64,000 nt of DNA, from assembly GCA_003600225.1 (NCBI GenBank), contig QZFT01000035.1:1-64000 (forward strand), read 5' to 3'. The position numbers and the translations under genes are program-made. Of the stretch, positions 24,586-32,512 are shown one piece after another; positions within the stretch are counted from its first letter, which is position 1; the number at the start of each line of letters is the position of its first letter. This DNA comes from Pseudonocardiaceae bacterium YIM PH 21723 (GTDB lineage Bacteria; Actinomycetota; Actinomycetes; Mycobacteriales; Pseudonocardiaceae). A model generated the notes under the pieces. That model worked only from the letters and a program-made list of their open reading frames with translations, ran no database searches and was not told the DNA's origin.

Positions 24586-25634
24586 GACTTCCCCCGTGCG
24601 AGGTCGGCGATGGCCTGCCAGTCGGCGGCCTGTGCCGATGCCCAGCTCTGTTCGTCCGCCCAGTTCTTGCCGGTGCTGTCTGCTTTGGCGGCCAGTGACT
24701 TCCAGTCCTGCTCGGTGCTCGACTGGCGGGCCTTGTCGGCCACCTCACGCCACTTGGCGGCCTGCTCCTTCGCCCGGTCCTGGGCCTCCTGCCAGCCCTT
24801 TTCCGCGATCTGCGCCTGGCCCCCGACGGCCTTCCAGGCGGCGATCGTGTTCTCCCGGGCGCGGGCCAGTTCGTCCCCGGTGAGGTCCTTCTGCGCGGCC
24901 TCCGCCTCCTCGGCGGCCTTGATCAACCGCTGAACGGTGCGCCGCCACTCGGTCTCCCGGGCCTCGGTGGCCATCCGGTGGTTGTCCCGGTCCAGGTCGG
25001 CGCCGCTGGCCCAGCCGTGTACGAAGAACTCGTTGATCGCGAAGTCGCTGCCGTCGTCGACCGCCCGCTTCGCCGCCACGCGCACCTGCTCGCCGGCGTC
25101 GTTGCCGGCGATCCAGGCGACGAAGTCCCGGTCCGCCTTGGCCTGCTTCTTGACCTTCCTGTCGTGCTCGCCCTGCTGCGCCTCGTCCCGGGCGCGGGCC
25201 TCGTCGGCCCCGGTGCGGACGAAGTAGTCCTTCTCGCCGATCGTGCCCTGATCCGCCCTGGTGGCGGCCAGATTCAGCTCCGGGTAGTAGTCCGGAGTGG
25301 TGCTGCGCAGGACGTCCCGGATCACCGCCTGGTTGATCTCCACGTTCTCCTGCGACCGCTTCACCGCGGCGTCCCGGCCACCGCCGGGCCGCAGGAACTC
25401 GGTGATCGCCGCGTCGCCGTCCTTGCTGATGTACGCCAGCCAGGCCGCGGTGCGGACCTCGGAGCGCGGGTCGTAGTCCGACAGCCGTTTGACCTTCAGC
25501 CGGTCCTTCTCGGCCTGGGCGGAGTCGGCGGCCTGAGCCACCGCCACCACGCCCGGTGCCAGGTCGGTGAACACCGGGCCGCCCGCCAACAGGGCGGCGA
25601 GCAACACCGGTGTCATGAGCGTTCGTTTACGCAC
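24582..25634 (-). CDS. Secreted ALF-repeat accessory protein
   Basis: 350 residues. Signal peptide with cleavage near VAVAQA (about 35). ALF-like units follow: YDPRSEVRTAAWLAYISKDGDAAITEFL, then QVRVAAKRAVDDGSDFAINEFFVHGW (quoted here only as their cores WLAYISKDGDAAITEFL and DDGSDFAINEFFVHGW). The C-terminal 130 residues form charged helices with repeated Trp (EQDWKSLAAKAD, DEQSWASAQAADWQ). It has no catalytic motif. It is the first gene of the TNT toxin operon and overlaps the toxin start by four bases, so stoichiometric expression with the toxin is likely. A role as adaptor or surface partner of the toxin is inference. Confidence 0.75.
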   Translation of the reverse strand: MRKRTLMTPVLLAALLAGGPVFTDLAPGVVAVAQAADSAQAEKDRLKVKRLSDYDPRSEVRTAAWLAYISKDGDAAITEFLRPGGGRDAAVKRSQENVEINQAVIRDVLRSTTPDYYPELNLAATRADQGTIGEKDYFVRTGADEARARDEAQQGEHDRKVKKQAKADRDFVAWIAGNDAGEQVRVAAKRAVDDGSDFAINEFFVHGWASGADLDRDNHRMATEARETEWRRTVQRLIKAAEEAEAAQKDLTGDELARARENTIAAWKAVGGQAQIAEKGWQEAQDRAKEQAAKWREVADKARQSSTEQDWKSLAAKADSTGKNWADEQSWASAQAADWQAIADLARGKS

Positions 25635-25859
25635 GAATAAGCCCCCATCTTTTGCAGATAGGCGGGAATATAAGTGAGGTAAGCGAGATTTCTGCTAACG
25701 AATTCGCAATCGATTCGGGATGGCGCGAACTGTTGCCAAGGTCCTGGTTTATTTTCGTCGACCGGCGAAGGTTGCAGGTCAGGCTAGGTTTTTGAGGACT
25801 CCTCATGTTTGACTCCGCGCAGCGAAAACGCGTACTGGGGCTAGGGGAGAAACGTCAGC
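25635..25859. promoter_or_regulatory. Divergent promoter region between two ALF operons
   Basis: 225 bases, noticeably AT-richer than the flanks, between the divergently transcribed ALF accessory/toxin operon and the ALF-ricin gene. It must contain both promoters and could hold a shared operator. I see no convincing inverted repeat; candidate AT-rich stretches lie at about 25665-25710 and 25740-25760. Confidence 0.5.
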
Positions 25860-27881
25860 ATGACGCACAGATCAAACAATTCGCGGCTAAGCCGTGTAGT
25901 GGGTAAGGCGGTAGTCCTCACTTTTGCCACCGCACTGCTCACCGGAGTCGCCGGACCGGTCTTCACCGCCGCACCCGCCGCTGCCGCCGTCGCCGCGGTC
26001 ACCGAGGCCACGGCACAGCAGAAGGTGGACGCGGCCCGCATCGTCGGATTCCGGCCCACCGAAGCGGATCTTGCCCGCACCGACTGCAACTTCGTGTTCG
26101 ACCTGTGGCGCCGCGCCAAGGAGGGCACGTACGTCAAGGCCGACGCCCTCGCCGCCTACTCCGCAGGCCGGGACACCGACGGTCAGCAGTGCACCGACTT
26201 CATCATCACCGGGATCAAGGCCGCCGACCGCAAGGACCAGGACGCGCTGATCACCGAGGAGCAGAAGAAGGAGAAGGCCCGCAACGAGAAGCGGGCCGCC
26301 CTGAACAAGCTCAACATCACGGTCACCGAGGACCTGCTGAACCTGGACAAGAAGAACTTCATCATCACCGTCTGGGAGCGCTCCAAGGACGGCAGCGAGG
26401 TAAAGAAGGAGGCCGGCAAGGTCATCGGCGCCTCTTCCACCGAGGCCGACTGGGACCAGTTCATCACCGTCACCGTGTTCTCCGCCCGGGACAAGGACAT
26501 CGCCCGGGAGCTCGCCGAGCAGGAGGAGAAGGAGCGCCTGGAGCGGGAGAAGAAGGCCAACCAGGACGCGAAGCTGGCCGGCGCACGTGCGGCTCTGGGC
26601 ACCGCGGCCACCGATGACCTCAAGGACCTCACCGACGAGCAGTTCATCGACTTCATCTACCGCAAGGCCGAGGGCACCGAGGTCAAGCGGGCCGCCGGTG
26701 CGGCCCTGGACTCCCGGGACCCGAAGAAGTACCACGACTTCATCTTCACCGGCATCCACGAGGCCGTGAAGAAGGACAAGGACGCCGCGGACGCCAAGGA
26801 GTTCGCCGAGCTGAAGAAGAAGGTCGAGGAGATCCGCGAGCTGGCCAAGCGCGACGGCTACCAGCCGGAACTGCTCAAGGCGGCCGACCAGGTCCTGGCC
26901 TCGCCGACGCTCGCCTCGCTGCGTGAGTTCGTCGCGAAGGGCCAGCACGAGGCCGCCGAGCGTGACCGGGTGCGGCCGGCGAACGGCCAGGTCATCGAGC
27001 TGTGGGCCGTGCAGTCCAAGCGCTGTGTGCAGATGGCCGGTGTCGGCGACGACGCGAAGAACAACGGTTCCGGCGCCGAGCTCTGGGACTGTGGCCGGGA
27101 CTACGTGAAGCAGCGCTTCGTGCTGTGGGACCGCGGCCAGGGCCGGTACCTGATCCAGAACCTGAACTCGGAGAAGTGCCTGGTCATCCGGGACGCGTCC
27201 AACAACGACAACGCCGCCACCATCCAGTGGGACTGCAGCGATGCCGCCAACGCGCTCTGGGAGTTCGTGCCCACCGGTGACGAGTACGGCTCGTTCGAGA
27301 TCCGGAACTGGAAGAGCGGCAAGGTCATGTCGATGACCGGCACCGACAACGCCGCGCTGGTCGTGCAGTACACGAACGGCCACGGCGCCAACCAGAAGGT
27401 GCGCCTGGTCGACCCGAACAAGGTCGTGGACGCGGTGGCCGTGCAGACCGGCCGGGTGGAGCTCAAGGGCGTCGGATCCAACCGCTGCATCCAGATGGTC
27501 GGGGTCAACGGTGACGAGCTGCGCAACGGCGCCGCCTACGAGATCTGGGACTGCAACAACGCGTACGCCAAGGAGTGGTTCGACCTGATCGACAAGGGCA
27601 ACAAGCAGTATCAGCTCAAGAGCGTGCACTCCGGAATGTGCCTGGTCCAGTCGGTCGCGGGCGGGGACAACAACATCTCGCTGGTGCAGCGCCCGTGTGG
27701 TGACATCCCGCAGCAGTACTTCATGTTCGTGCCCGGCGGTGACGGTTACTACCAGATCAAGAACGTGGCCAACGGCAAGGTCGTCGACGTCTTCGGCGCG
27801 GGCACCGCTAACGGTGTCGGCCTGCAGCAGTACGACTTCTGGGGCGGGGCCAACCAGCTCTGGAGCCTGGTCCGCCTGTAA
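25860..27881 (+). CDS. Secreted ALF-repeat protein with two ricin-type lectin domains
   Basis: 673 residues. Long signal peptide (about 1-42, cleavage after an APAAAAVAA stretch). Four ALF-like units occupy about 50-360 (cores [79 protein letters not shown]), separated by highly charged helices rich in Lys/Glu. Residues about 380-673 contain two beta-trefoils with repeated CVQM/CIQM, WDC and QxW-type motifs ([16 protein letters not shown]), as in ricin-B lectins that bind sugars. It has no toxin domain. Divergent from the TNT operon, it could serve as a carbohydrate-binding partner of the ALF toxins. The cysteines CVQM...WDC pair as in other trefoils. Confidence 0.8.
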   Translation: MTHRSNNSRLSRVVGKAVVLTFATALLTGVAGPVFTAAPAAAAVAAVTEATAQQKVDAARIVGFRPTEADLARTDCNFVFDLWRRAKEGTYVKADALAAYSAGRDTDGQQCTDFIITGIKAADRKDQDALITEEQKKEKARNEKRAALNKLNITVTEDLLNLDKKNFIITVWERSKDGSEVKKEAGKVIGASSTEADWDQFITVTVFSARDKDIARELAEQEEKERLEREKKANQDAKLAGARAALGTAATDDLKDLTDEQFIDFIYRKAEGTEVKRAAGAALDSRDPKKYHDFIFTGIHEAVKKDKDAADAKEFAELKKKVEEIRELAKRDGYQPELLKAADQVLASPTLASLREFVAKGQHEAAERDRVRPANGQVIELWAVQSKRCVQMAGVGDDAKNNGSGAELWDCGRDYVKQRFVLWDRGQGRYLIQNLNSEKCLVIRDASNNDNAATIQWDCSDAANALWEFVPTGDEYGSFEIRNWKSGKVMSMTGTDNAALVVQYTNGHGANQKVRLVDPNKVVDAVAVQTGRVELKGVGSNRCIQMVGVNGDELRNGAAYEIWDCNNAYAKEWFDLIDKGNKQYQLKSVHSGMCLVQSVAGGDNNISLVQRPCGDIPQQYFMFVPGGDGYYQIKNVANGKVVDVFGAGTANGVGLQQYDFWGGANQLWSLVRL

Positions 27882-27891
27882 CCGTTGATTT

Positions 27892-27946
27892 CCCGGAGTT
27901 GGCGATGTTCGGGTTCGTTCCTGGCCCGAACATCGCCAACTTCGGG
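27892..27946. repeat. PAL-A palindromic repeat, copy 3
   Basis: Left arm 27892-27913 and right arm 27925-27946, 22 bp each with one mismatched pair, loop TTCGTTCCTGG. The core is GTTGGCGATGTTCGG and its complement. It sits between the ALF-ricin stop and the serS start, 18 bases before the GTG, so it is either the terminator of the first gene or a hairpin in the serS leader. Confidence 0.85.
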
Positions 27947-27964
27947 ACCGACTACTCTGATGCC

Positions 27965-29230
27965 GTGATTGACCTCAAGACGCTGCGCGACAACCCGGAA
28001 GCCGTACGTGCATCCCAGCTGGCCCGGGGCGAGGACCCCGCCCTGGTCGATGCGCTGCTCGCCGCCGATGAGCGGCGTCGATCTACGGTCGCCAAGGCCG
28101 ACAACCTGCGCGCCGAGCAGAAGATCTTCTCCAAGTCGATCGGCCGCGCCACCCCGGAGGAGCGCCCGGCGCTGCTGACCAGGGGCAAGGAGATGTCCGC
28201 CGAGGTCAAGGCCGCCGAGGTCGAGCAGAACGAGGCCGAGGTCGCGTTCGCCGCCGCGCACCGCCGGGTGCCGAACATCGTCCAGGACGGTGTGCCCGCC
28301 GGTGGCGAGGACGACTACGAGGTGCTCCGCGAGGTCGGCCAGATCCGCGAGTTCGACTTCGAGGTCCGCGACCACGTCGAGCTCGGCGAGGGCCTGGGTG
28401 CCTTCGACACCGAGCGGGGCGCGAAGGTCTCCGGCTCCCGCTTCTACTTCCTCACCGGCATCGGCGCCCAGCTGCAGCTCGGCCTGCTGAACATGGCCGC
28501 CGCGCAGGCGATGGAACACGGCTTCCAGCTGATGATCACCCCGTCGCTGGTGCGGCCGGAGATCATGGACGGCACCGGCTTCCTCGGCGCGCACGCCAGC
28601 GAGGTCTACAAGCTGGCCGACGACGACCTGTACCTGGTCGGCACCTCCGAGGTGCCCCTGGCGGGCTACCACTCGAACGAGATCCTGGACCTGTCCAGCG
28701 GTCCGAAGCGGTACGCCGGCTGGTCCTCCTGCTACCGGCGCGAGGCCGGTTCGTACGGCAAGGACGTGCGCGGCATCATCCGCGTGCACCAGTTCGACAA
28801 GCTGGAGATGTTCGTCTACACCACGCCCGACCAGGCCGCCGAGGAACACCAGCGGCTGCTCGGCTGGGAAGAGGACATGCTGGCCAAGGTCGAGCTGCCC
28901 TACCGCATCATCGACACGGCGGCCGGCGACCTGGGCTCCTCCGCCGCGCGCAAGTTCGACTGCGAGGCCTGGCTGCCCAGCCAGTCCCGCTACCTGGAGC
29001 TGACCTCCACCTCGAACTGCACCACCTTCCAGGCCCGGCGGCTGAACACCCGCTACCGGGACGCCGACGGCAAGCCGCAGACCGCGGCCACGCTGAACGG
29101 CACCCTGGCCACCACCCGGTGGATCGTGGCCATCCTGGAGAACCACCAGCAGCCCGACGGCTCCGTCCGGGTCCCGGAGGCCCTCCGCCCCTACCTCGGC
29201 GGCAAGGACCTCCTCGAACCCGTCAAGTAA
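27965..29230 (+). CDS. serS: Seryl-tRNA synthetase
   Basis: Charges tRNA-Ser. 421 residues, close to the family length. N-terminal coiled-coil tRNA-binding arm (about 28-100), then the class II catalytic core with motif 2 ([14 protein letters not shown] and [10 protein letters not shown]) and the motif 3 region [16 protein letters not shown]. The GTG at 27965 is chosen because the conserved start [11 protein letters not shown] follows it directly; the frame continues upstream only through the PAL-A palindrome, which is unlikely to be coding. In M. tuberculosis serS lies close to the pheA block; here about 13 kb of toxin and other genes intervene. Confidence 0.95.
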   Translation: MIDLKTLRDNPEAVRASQLARGEDPALVDALLAADERRRSTVAKADNLRAEQKIFSKSIGRATPEERPALLTRGKEMSAEVKAAEVEQNEAEVAFAAAHRRVPNIVQDGVPAGGEDDYEVLREVGQIREFDFEVRDHVELGEGLGAFDTERGAKVSGSRFYFLTGIGAQLQLGLLNMAAAQAMEHGFQLMITPSLVRPEIMDGTGFLGAHASEVYKLADDDLYLVGTSEVPLAGYHSNEILDLSSGPKRYAGWSSCYRREAGSYGKDVRGIIRVHQFDKLEMFVYTTPDQAAEEHQRLLGWEEDMLAKVELPYRIIDTAAGDLGSSAARKFDCEAWLPSQSRYLELTSTSNCTTFQARRLNTRYRDADGKPQTAATLNGTLATTRWIVAILENHQQPDGSVRVPEALRPYLGGKDLLEPVK

Positions 29231-29243
29231 CCGCTTATCGCAG

Positions 29244-29286
29244 CATGGGCGCTTTTCTCTCATCCAGTGAGAGCAAAGCGCCCATG
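29244..29286. repeat. PAL-B hairpin repeat, copy 1
   Basis: CATGGGCGCTTTTCTCTCA (29244-29262) and its complement (29268-29286), 19-bp arms with one mismatch. It lies 13 bases after the serS stop and probably terminates serS transcription. Confidence 0.8.
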
Positions 29287-29357
29287 TGAGCATTTGCGGC
29301 AAGATCAACGGAAGATTTGACGCATTAACCGCGCGGAATCCGCCCCGCTGATGGCAA

Positions 29358-29400
29358 CATGGGCGCTTTTCTCCCACTCAGTGAGAGAAAAGCGCCCATG
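29358..29400. repeat. PAL-B hairpin repeat, copy 2
   Basis: Second copy of the same hairpin: CATGGGCGCTTTTCTC at 29358-29373 and GAGAAAAGCGCCCATG at 29385-29400, full arms about 20 bp with one mismatch. It lies 10 bases from the stop of the convergent pseudoprotease gene and would serve that strand. The two copies are about 70 bases apart. Confidence 0.8.
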
Positions 29401-29410
29401 CTCCAATGAC

Positions 29411-30913
29411 CTACAAGATCACCCAGCGCTGGTTGGCGCCCCCGTTGCACGGGTGTGCGATGACGCCCGGGTGCGGCTGCTGACCGGTGTAGTCCTGATC
29501 CAGGCACAGGCCACTGGCCCGGTTGACCAGGGTGGTGCCGCCGTCGGTGCCCGGCCGCAGCTCCCACTTCTGGTTCGCATCGTTGTGGCAGGCGTGCGCG
29601 GTGACGCCGGGGTGCGGCTGCCCGCCGCTGTAGTCCTGGTCCAGGCAGCTGCCGCTGCGCTGGTTGACCAGCCGCTCACCGGACAGCCGCCACGCCTGGT
29701 TGGCGCCGCCGTTGCAGTTGATCGCGTTGATCCCCGGGTGTGGTTGCTGGTCGCTGTAGTCCTGGTCCAGGCATTGGCCGCTGGCCCGGTTGATCAGCTT
29801 CGCCGGGGTGTCCGCCGGGCGGGGCCGCAGCGTCCAGTGCTGGTTGGCGCCGCTGTTGCAGGCGATCCCGTTGATCCCGGGGTGTGGTTGCTGGTCGCTG
29901 TAGTCCTGGTCCAGGCACTTCCCGGAGCGCTTCACCGTGATGGTCAGCGAGCCGTCGCCGTTCGCGGTGGCCAGGAAGTGCTGGTTGTCGCCGCCGTTGC
30001 ACGGCGTCGCCAGGATGGCCGGATGCTCCTGGCCGCCGCTCCACTCCTGGTCGAGGCAGTGGCCGCTCTGCTTGTTGGTCACCAGCAGACTCCCGTCGGC
30101 CGGATTGGCCCGCAGGATCCACAGCTGGTTACCGCCGTAGTTGCAGCCGCCGGCCACGACGCCGTTGTGCGGCTGACCCGCCGTGTAGTCCTGGTCCAGG
30201 CAGCTGCCGCTGCGCTGGTTCACCAGCGCCCAGCCCTGGCCGATCGACTGGCCCAGCCAGTCGCCCAGGTCGTCGGTCCGCACGCCGACGGCGCCGTCGT
30301 GCTGGGTCTCGGCCGACCCGAGGCAGCCCTGCTGCCAGGAGGCGCCCGCCACCGCGACGAGGTCACCGTTCTCCCGGATCACCGGCCCACCGGCGTCGCC
30401 CTTGCACACCGAGACCCCGGCGGCCGCGCCGCGGACGGCCAGCGTCCCGGCCGCTGCGGAGTCCACAGTGAACTGTCCGATGTGGAACTTACTCGGCACC
30501 CATTCGGTTGCCGTGCGGCCGAAGCCGGCGATCCGTACCTTCTCGCCGGCCGCCGCCCCGGTGCGCCCGGTCGTCGCGGGAGCCACCGTCCCGGTCGGTG
30601 CGGCCAGCCTGGCCAGGGCCACATTGCGGTCCGGGTGCGACCGCCACTCGGCGATCGCGATGTCCTTGCCGTTCACCGTCGCCACCGCGGGCTTGTCGGT
30701 GACGCAGTCCTTGGCGGTGAGCACCCACTGCGGGTCGACCACCGCACCGGAACAGGATCGCTGGTCGTCCAGCGGCCCACTGGTGATCTTCGCAGTGAAC
30801 GCGTACGTGCCGTCCTGAGCGGGAGCGCCCCCGCTGATCGCCTGGGCAACGCCGCCGGTCATCAGCACCAGGCCCGCAGCCAGTAAGGCGGGCGCGCGAA
30901 GTCCTCTGATCAA
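29411..30913 (-). CDS. Secreted trypsin-fold pseudoprotease with two ricin-type lectin domains
   Basis: 500 residues from a TTG start (GGGGG 6 bases upstream). Signal peptide about 1-25, then a trypsin-like domain to about 225. All three catalytic positions are replaced: TAKDC has Asp69 where His57 belongs, DRNVALARL has Asn97 at the Asp102 position, and KGDAGGP has Ala174 at Ser195. The fold markers remain (ISGG start, FGRTATEW, cysteines). The C-terminal half has six trefoil units of the form CLDQDY...GQPHPG...C...NQxW, i.e. two ricin-B domains. It cannot be a serine protease by this mechanism; carbohydrate binding is the likely activity. Convergent with serS. Two sister proteins are encoded at 32513-33937 and 40392-41483. 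Confidence 0.85.
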   Translation of the reverse strand: MIRGLRAPALLAAGLVLMTGGVAQAISGGAPAQDGTYAFTAKITSGPLDDQRSCSGAVVDPQWVLTAKDCVTDKPAVATVNGKDIAIAEWRSHPDRNVALARLAAPTGTVAPATTGRTGAAAGEKVRIAGFGRTATEWVPSKFHIGQFTVDSAAAGTLAVRGAAAGVSVCKGDAGGPVIRENGDLVAVAGASWQQGCLGSAETQHDGAVGVRTDDLGDWLGQSIGQGWALVNQRSGSCLDQDYTAGQPHNGVVAGGCNYGGNQLWILRANPADGSLLVTNKQSGHCLDQEWSGGQEHPAILATPCNGGDNQHFLATANGDGSLTITVKRSGKCLDQDYSDQQPHPGINGIACNSGANQHWTLRPRPADTPAKLINRASGQCLDQDYSDQQPHPGINAINCNGGANQAWRLSGERLVNQRSGSCLDQDYSGGQPHPGVTAHACHNDANQKWELRPGTDGGTTLVNRASGLCLDQDYTGQQPHPGVIAHPCNGGANQRWVIL

Positions 30914-31082
30914 GATCTACCCCCATGCAGAGTGTGTCGTCGCCTGCGATCCTAAGAGCTGTTTCCGCAGCTCAGAGCTATTCGGTACACGGCGAAAGCT
31001 GTAGGGGTGGCGTCATGATCCGTGGGTGTGACCGCCAGCCGATATTTACCTGAAAAAGCCATCAGCCAGGCACTATGGGGTC

Positions 31083-31880
31083 ATGGAGCAACCTCGACTC
31101 GTCGCATCGGACGTAGATGGCACCCTGCTGAACCCCTGGGAGCAGGTGACCGAGCGGACCGCCGCCGCGGTGGCCAGGGTGCAGGCGACGAGTACGCCGT
31201 TCGTCCTGGTCACCGGCCGGCCGCCGCGCTGGGTGCATCCGGTGGCCAAGGCCGTCGCGGTCAGCGGCTACGCGGTCTGCGCCAACGGGGCCGTGGTCTA
31301 CGACCTGGCCCGCGATGAGGTGGTCTCCGCCGCCGAACTGAGCCCGATGCTGCTGCACGACGCCGTGCACGCGTTGCACGAGGCGATCCCCGGCTGCAAG
31401 GTCGCGGTCGAGCGCGTCGGGCACCCCGGCAACCCGTTCCAGGCGGAGCCCGGCTACCTGCACGCCTGGCCGGACGCCGACTCGGCGATCGTGCCGCTCG
31501 ACGCGTTGATCGGCTCGCCCGCGATCAAGCTGCTGGTCCGCGCCGAGCAACTGCGCAGCCGGGACATGTTGATCGCCGCCGAGGCCGTGCTCCGCGACGC
31601 CGTGGACATCACCTACTCCACCGACAACGGGCTGATCGAACTGGCGGTTCGCGGCATCACCAAGGCCACCGGCCTGGCCACGGTCTGCGCGGAGCTGGGG
31701 GTCGAGGCCAAGGATGTGGTGGCCTTCGGCGACATGCCCAACGACATCGCGATGCTCGGGTGGGCGGGCCACGGCGTCGCCATGGCCAACGCCCACCCGG
31801 ACGTCCTCGCGGTGGCCGACGAGGTCACCGCGCCCAACTCCGAGGACGGCGTAGCCCTCGTTCTGGAGCGTTGGTTCTAG
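31083..31880 (+). CDS. HAD-superfamily phosphatase, Cof type
   Basis: 265 residues. Motif I DVDGTLLN (Asp10 nucleophile, Asp12), motif II around VLVTGRPPRW, Lys in KATGLATV, and motif IV GDMPNDIAML. A C2-type cap gives the Cof/YbiV architecture; such enzymes dephosphorylate sugar phosphates or other small phosphates. Close homologues stand near serS in mycobacteria (I recall Rv3813c). The stop overlaps by four bases the stop of the convergent antitoxin-like gene. Confidence 0.9.
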   Translation: MEQPRLVASDVDGTLLNPWEQVTERTAAAVARVQATSTPFVLVTGRPPRWVHPVAKAVAVSGYAVCANGAVVYDLARDEVVSAAELSPMLLHDAVHALHEAIPGCKVAVERVGHPGNPFQAEPGYLHAWPDADSAIVPLDALIGSPAIKLLVRAEQLRSRDMLIAAEAVLRDAVDITYSTDNGLIELAVRGITKATGLATVCAELGVEAKDVVAFGDMPNDIAMLGWAGHGVAMANAHPDVLAVADEVTAPNSEDGVALVLERWF

Positions 31881-32176
31881 CTGTTCAACTCCTCGCGGGT
31901 GATCCGGCGAGCGATCTCCTCGACCTGTTCCACGGTCAGCACCGGCCGACCGGGGTGCTGCACGGCCTGGGTGAGGATTCGCCGGATCAACGCCGAGGTC
32001 GGGATGTGCTCATCGGTGGCCATGGATTTGAGGTTCTCGGCCAGCCTCGAAGGGACACGAACGGAGATGACGGCCTGTTCGTTCTCCAGCGCTTCGGCCG
32101 CAGCGGCCTCGGCTTCTTCTGCGGCGTACTCGGCCAGGATGGCTCGACGATGAGCCTGAGCAGTGGAATCGGTCAT
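31877..32176 (-). CDS. Ribbon-helix-helix antitoxin-like protein
   Basis: 99 residues starting at 32176, where the ATG overlaps the upstream gene's TGA (ATGA). Highly charged, Ala/Glu-rich N-terminal helix, then a ribbon-helix-helix pattern: AVISVRVPSRLAENLKSMA followed by HIPTSALIRRIL, typical of CopG/Arc-like DNA-binding antitoxins. The C-terminal VEQVEEIARRIT helix could bind the toxin. The order toxin first, antitoxin second and the overlap both fit a type II toxin-antitoxin module, although the toxin frame is broken. Confidence 0.7.
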   Translation of the reverse strand: MTDSTAQAHRRAILAEYAAEEAEAAAAEALENEQAVISVRVPSRLAENLKSMATDEHIPTSALIRRILTQAVQHPGRPVLTVEQVEEIARRITREELNS

Positions 32177-32399
32177 TCCCCATCCACCCCTTCCGCATAG
32201 TTCCGTAGGTCGGCTCCGCGAGCCTTCCAAGCGGTGATTCCTGACTGGTCCAGCCGTCTGATGATCACCGCTTTGATAGGGGGTGTCCGATCAGCCGCAT
32301 CGCACCGAGAAGGCACCTGCGGTCGGGATCGCGCACAATCTGGTGCGCATCGGCTGCGGCCGCCAGGGGCCAGTCCGGCCACCACAATTTATCGATCAT
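32173..32399 (-). pseudogene. Frameshifted toxin-like gene upstream of the antitoxin
   Basis: Two overlapping short frames add up to one plausible protein of about 75 residues. The first, from the ATG at 32399, reads MIDKLWWPDWPLAAAADAHQ and on to RLIGHP; it then runs out of frame. The second continues PPIKAVIIRRLD...ITAWKARGADLRNYAEG and ends in the TGA that overlaps the antitoxin ATG. The switch falls in a run of five C on the minus strand (plus-strand GGGGG, 32279-32283); one extra base would join them. Either the gene is inactivated, the base is missing from the assembly, or a frameshift is programmed. I do not recognise the toxin family. Alone, neither half would make a folded protein. 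Confidence 0.55.
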
Positions 32400-32456
32400 G
32401 ACTTCACCCTCGTACTTGTCCTGACCGCATAGGTAGGACTCGATCGGGTGGAAAGC

Positions 32457-32503
32457 CCGAAATCGGCGAGGTTCGCCGGGAACCCGAACCTCGCCGACTT
32501 CGG
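32457..32503. repeat. PAL-A palindromic repeat, copy 4
   Basis: CCGAAATCGGCGAGGTTCG (32457-32475) and CGAACCTCGCCGACTTCGG (32485-32503), 19-bp arms with one mismatch, loop of 9 bases. GAGGTTCGG subtype. It lies 9 bases beyond the stop of the propeller pseudoprotease and may terminate it. Confidence 0.85.
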
Positions 32504-32512
32504 AGCAGGGGG

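Noticed and set aside
27882-27964. T-box or other leader riboswitch before serS
   Set aside because: The region is only 83 bases and mostly occupied by the PAL-A palindrome; no T-box sequence (e.g. TGGN) structure.
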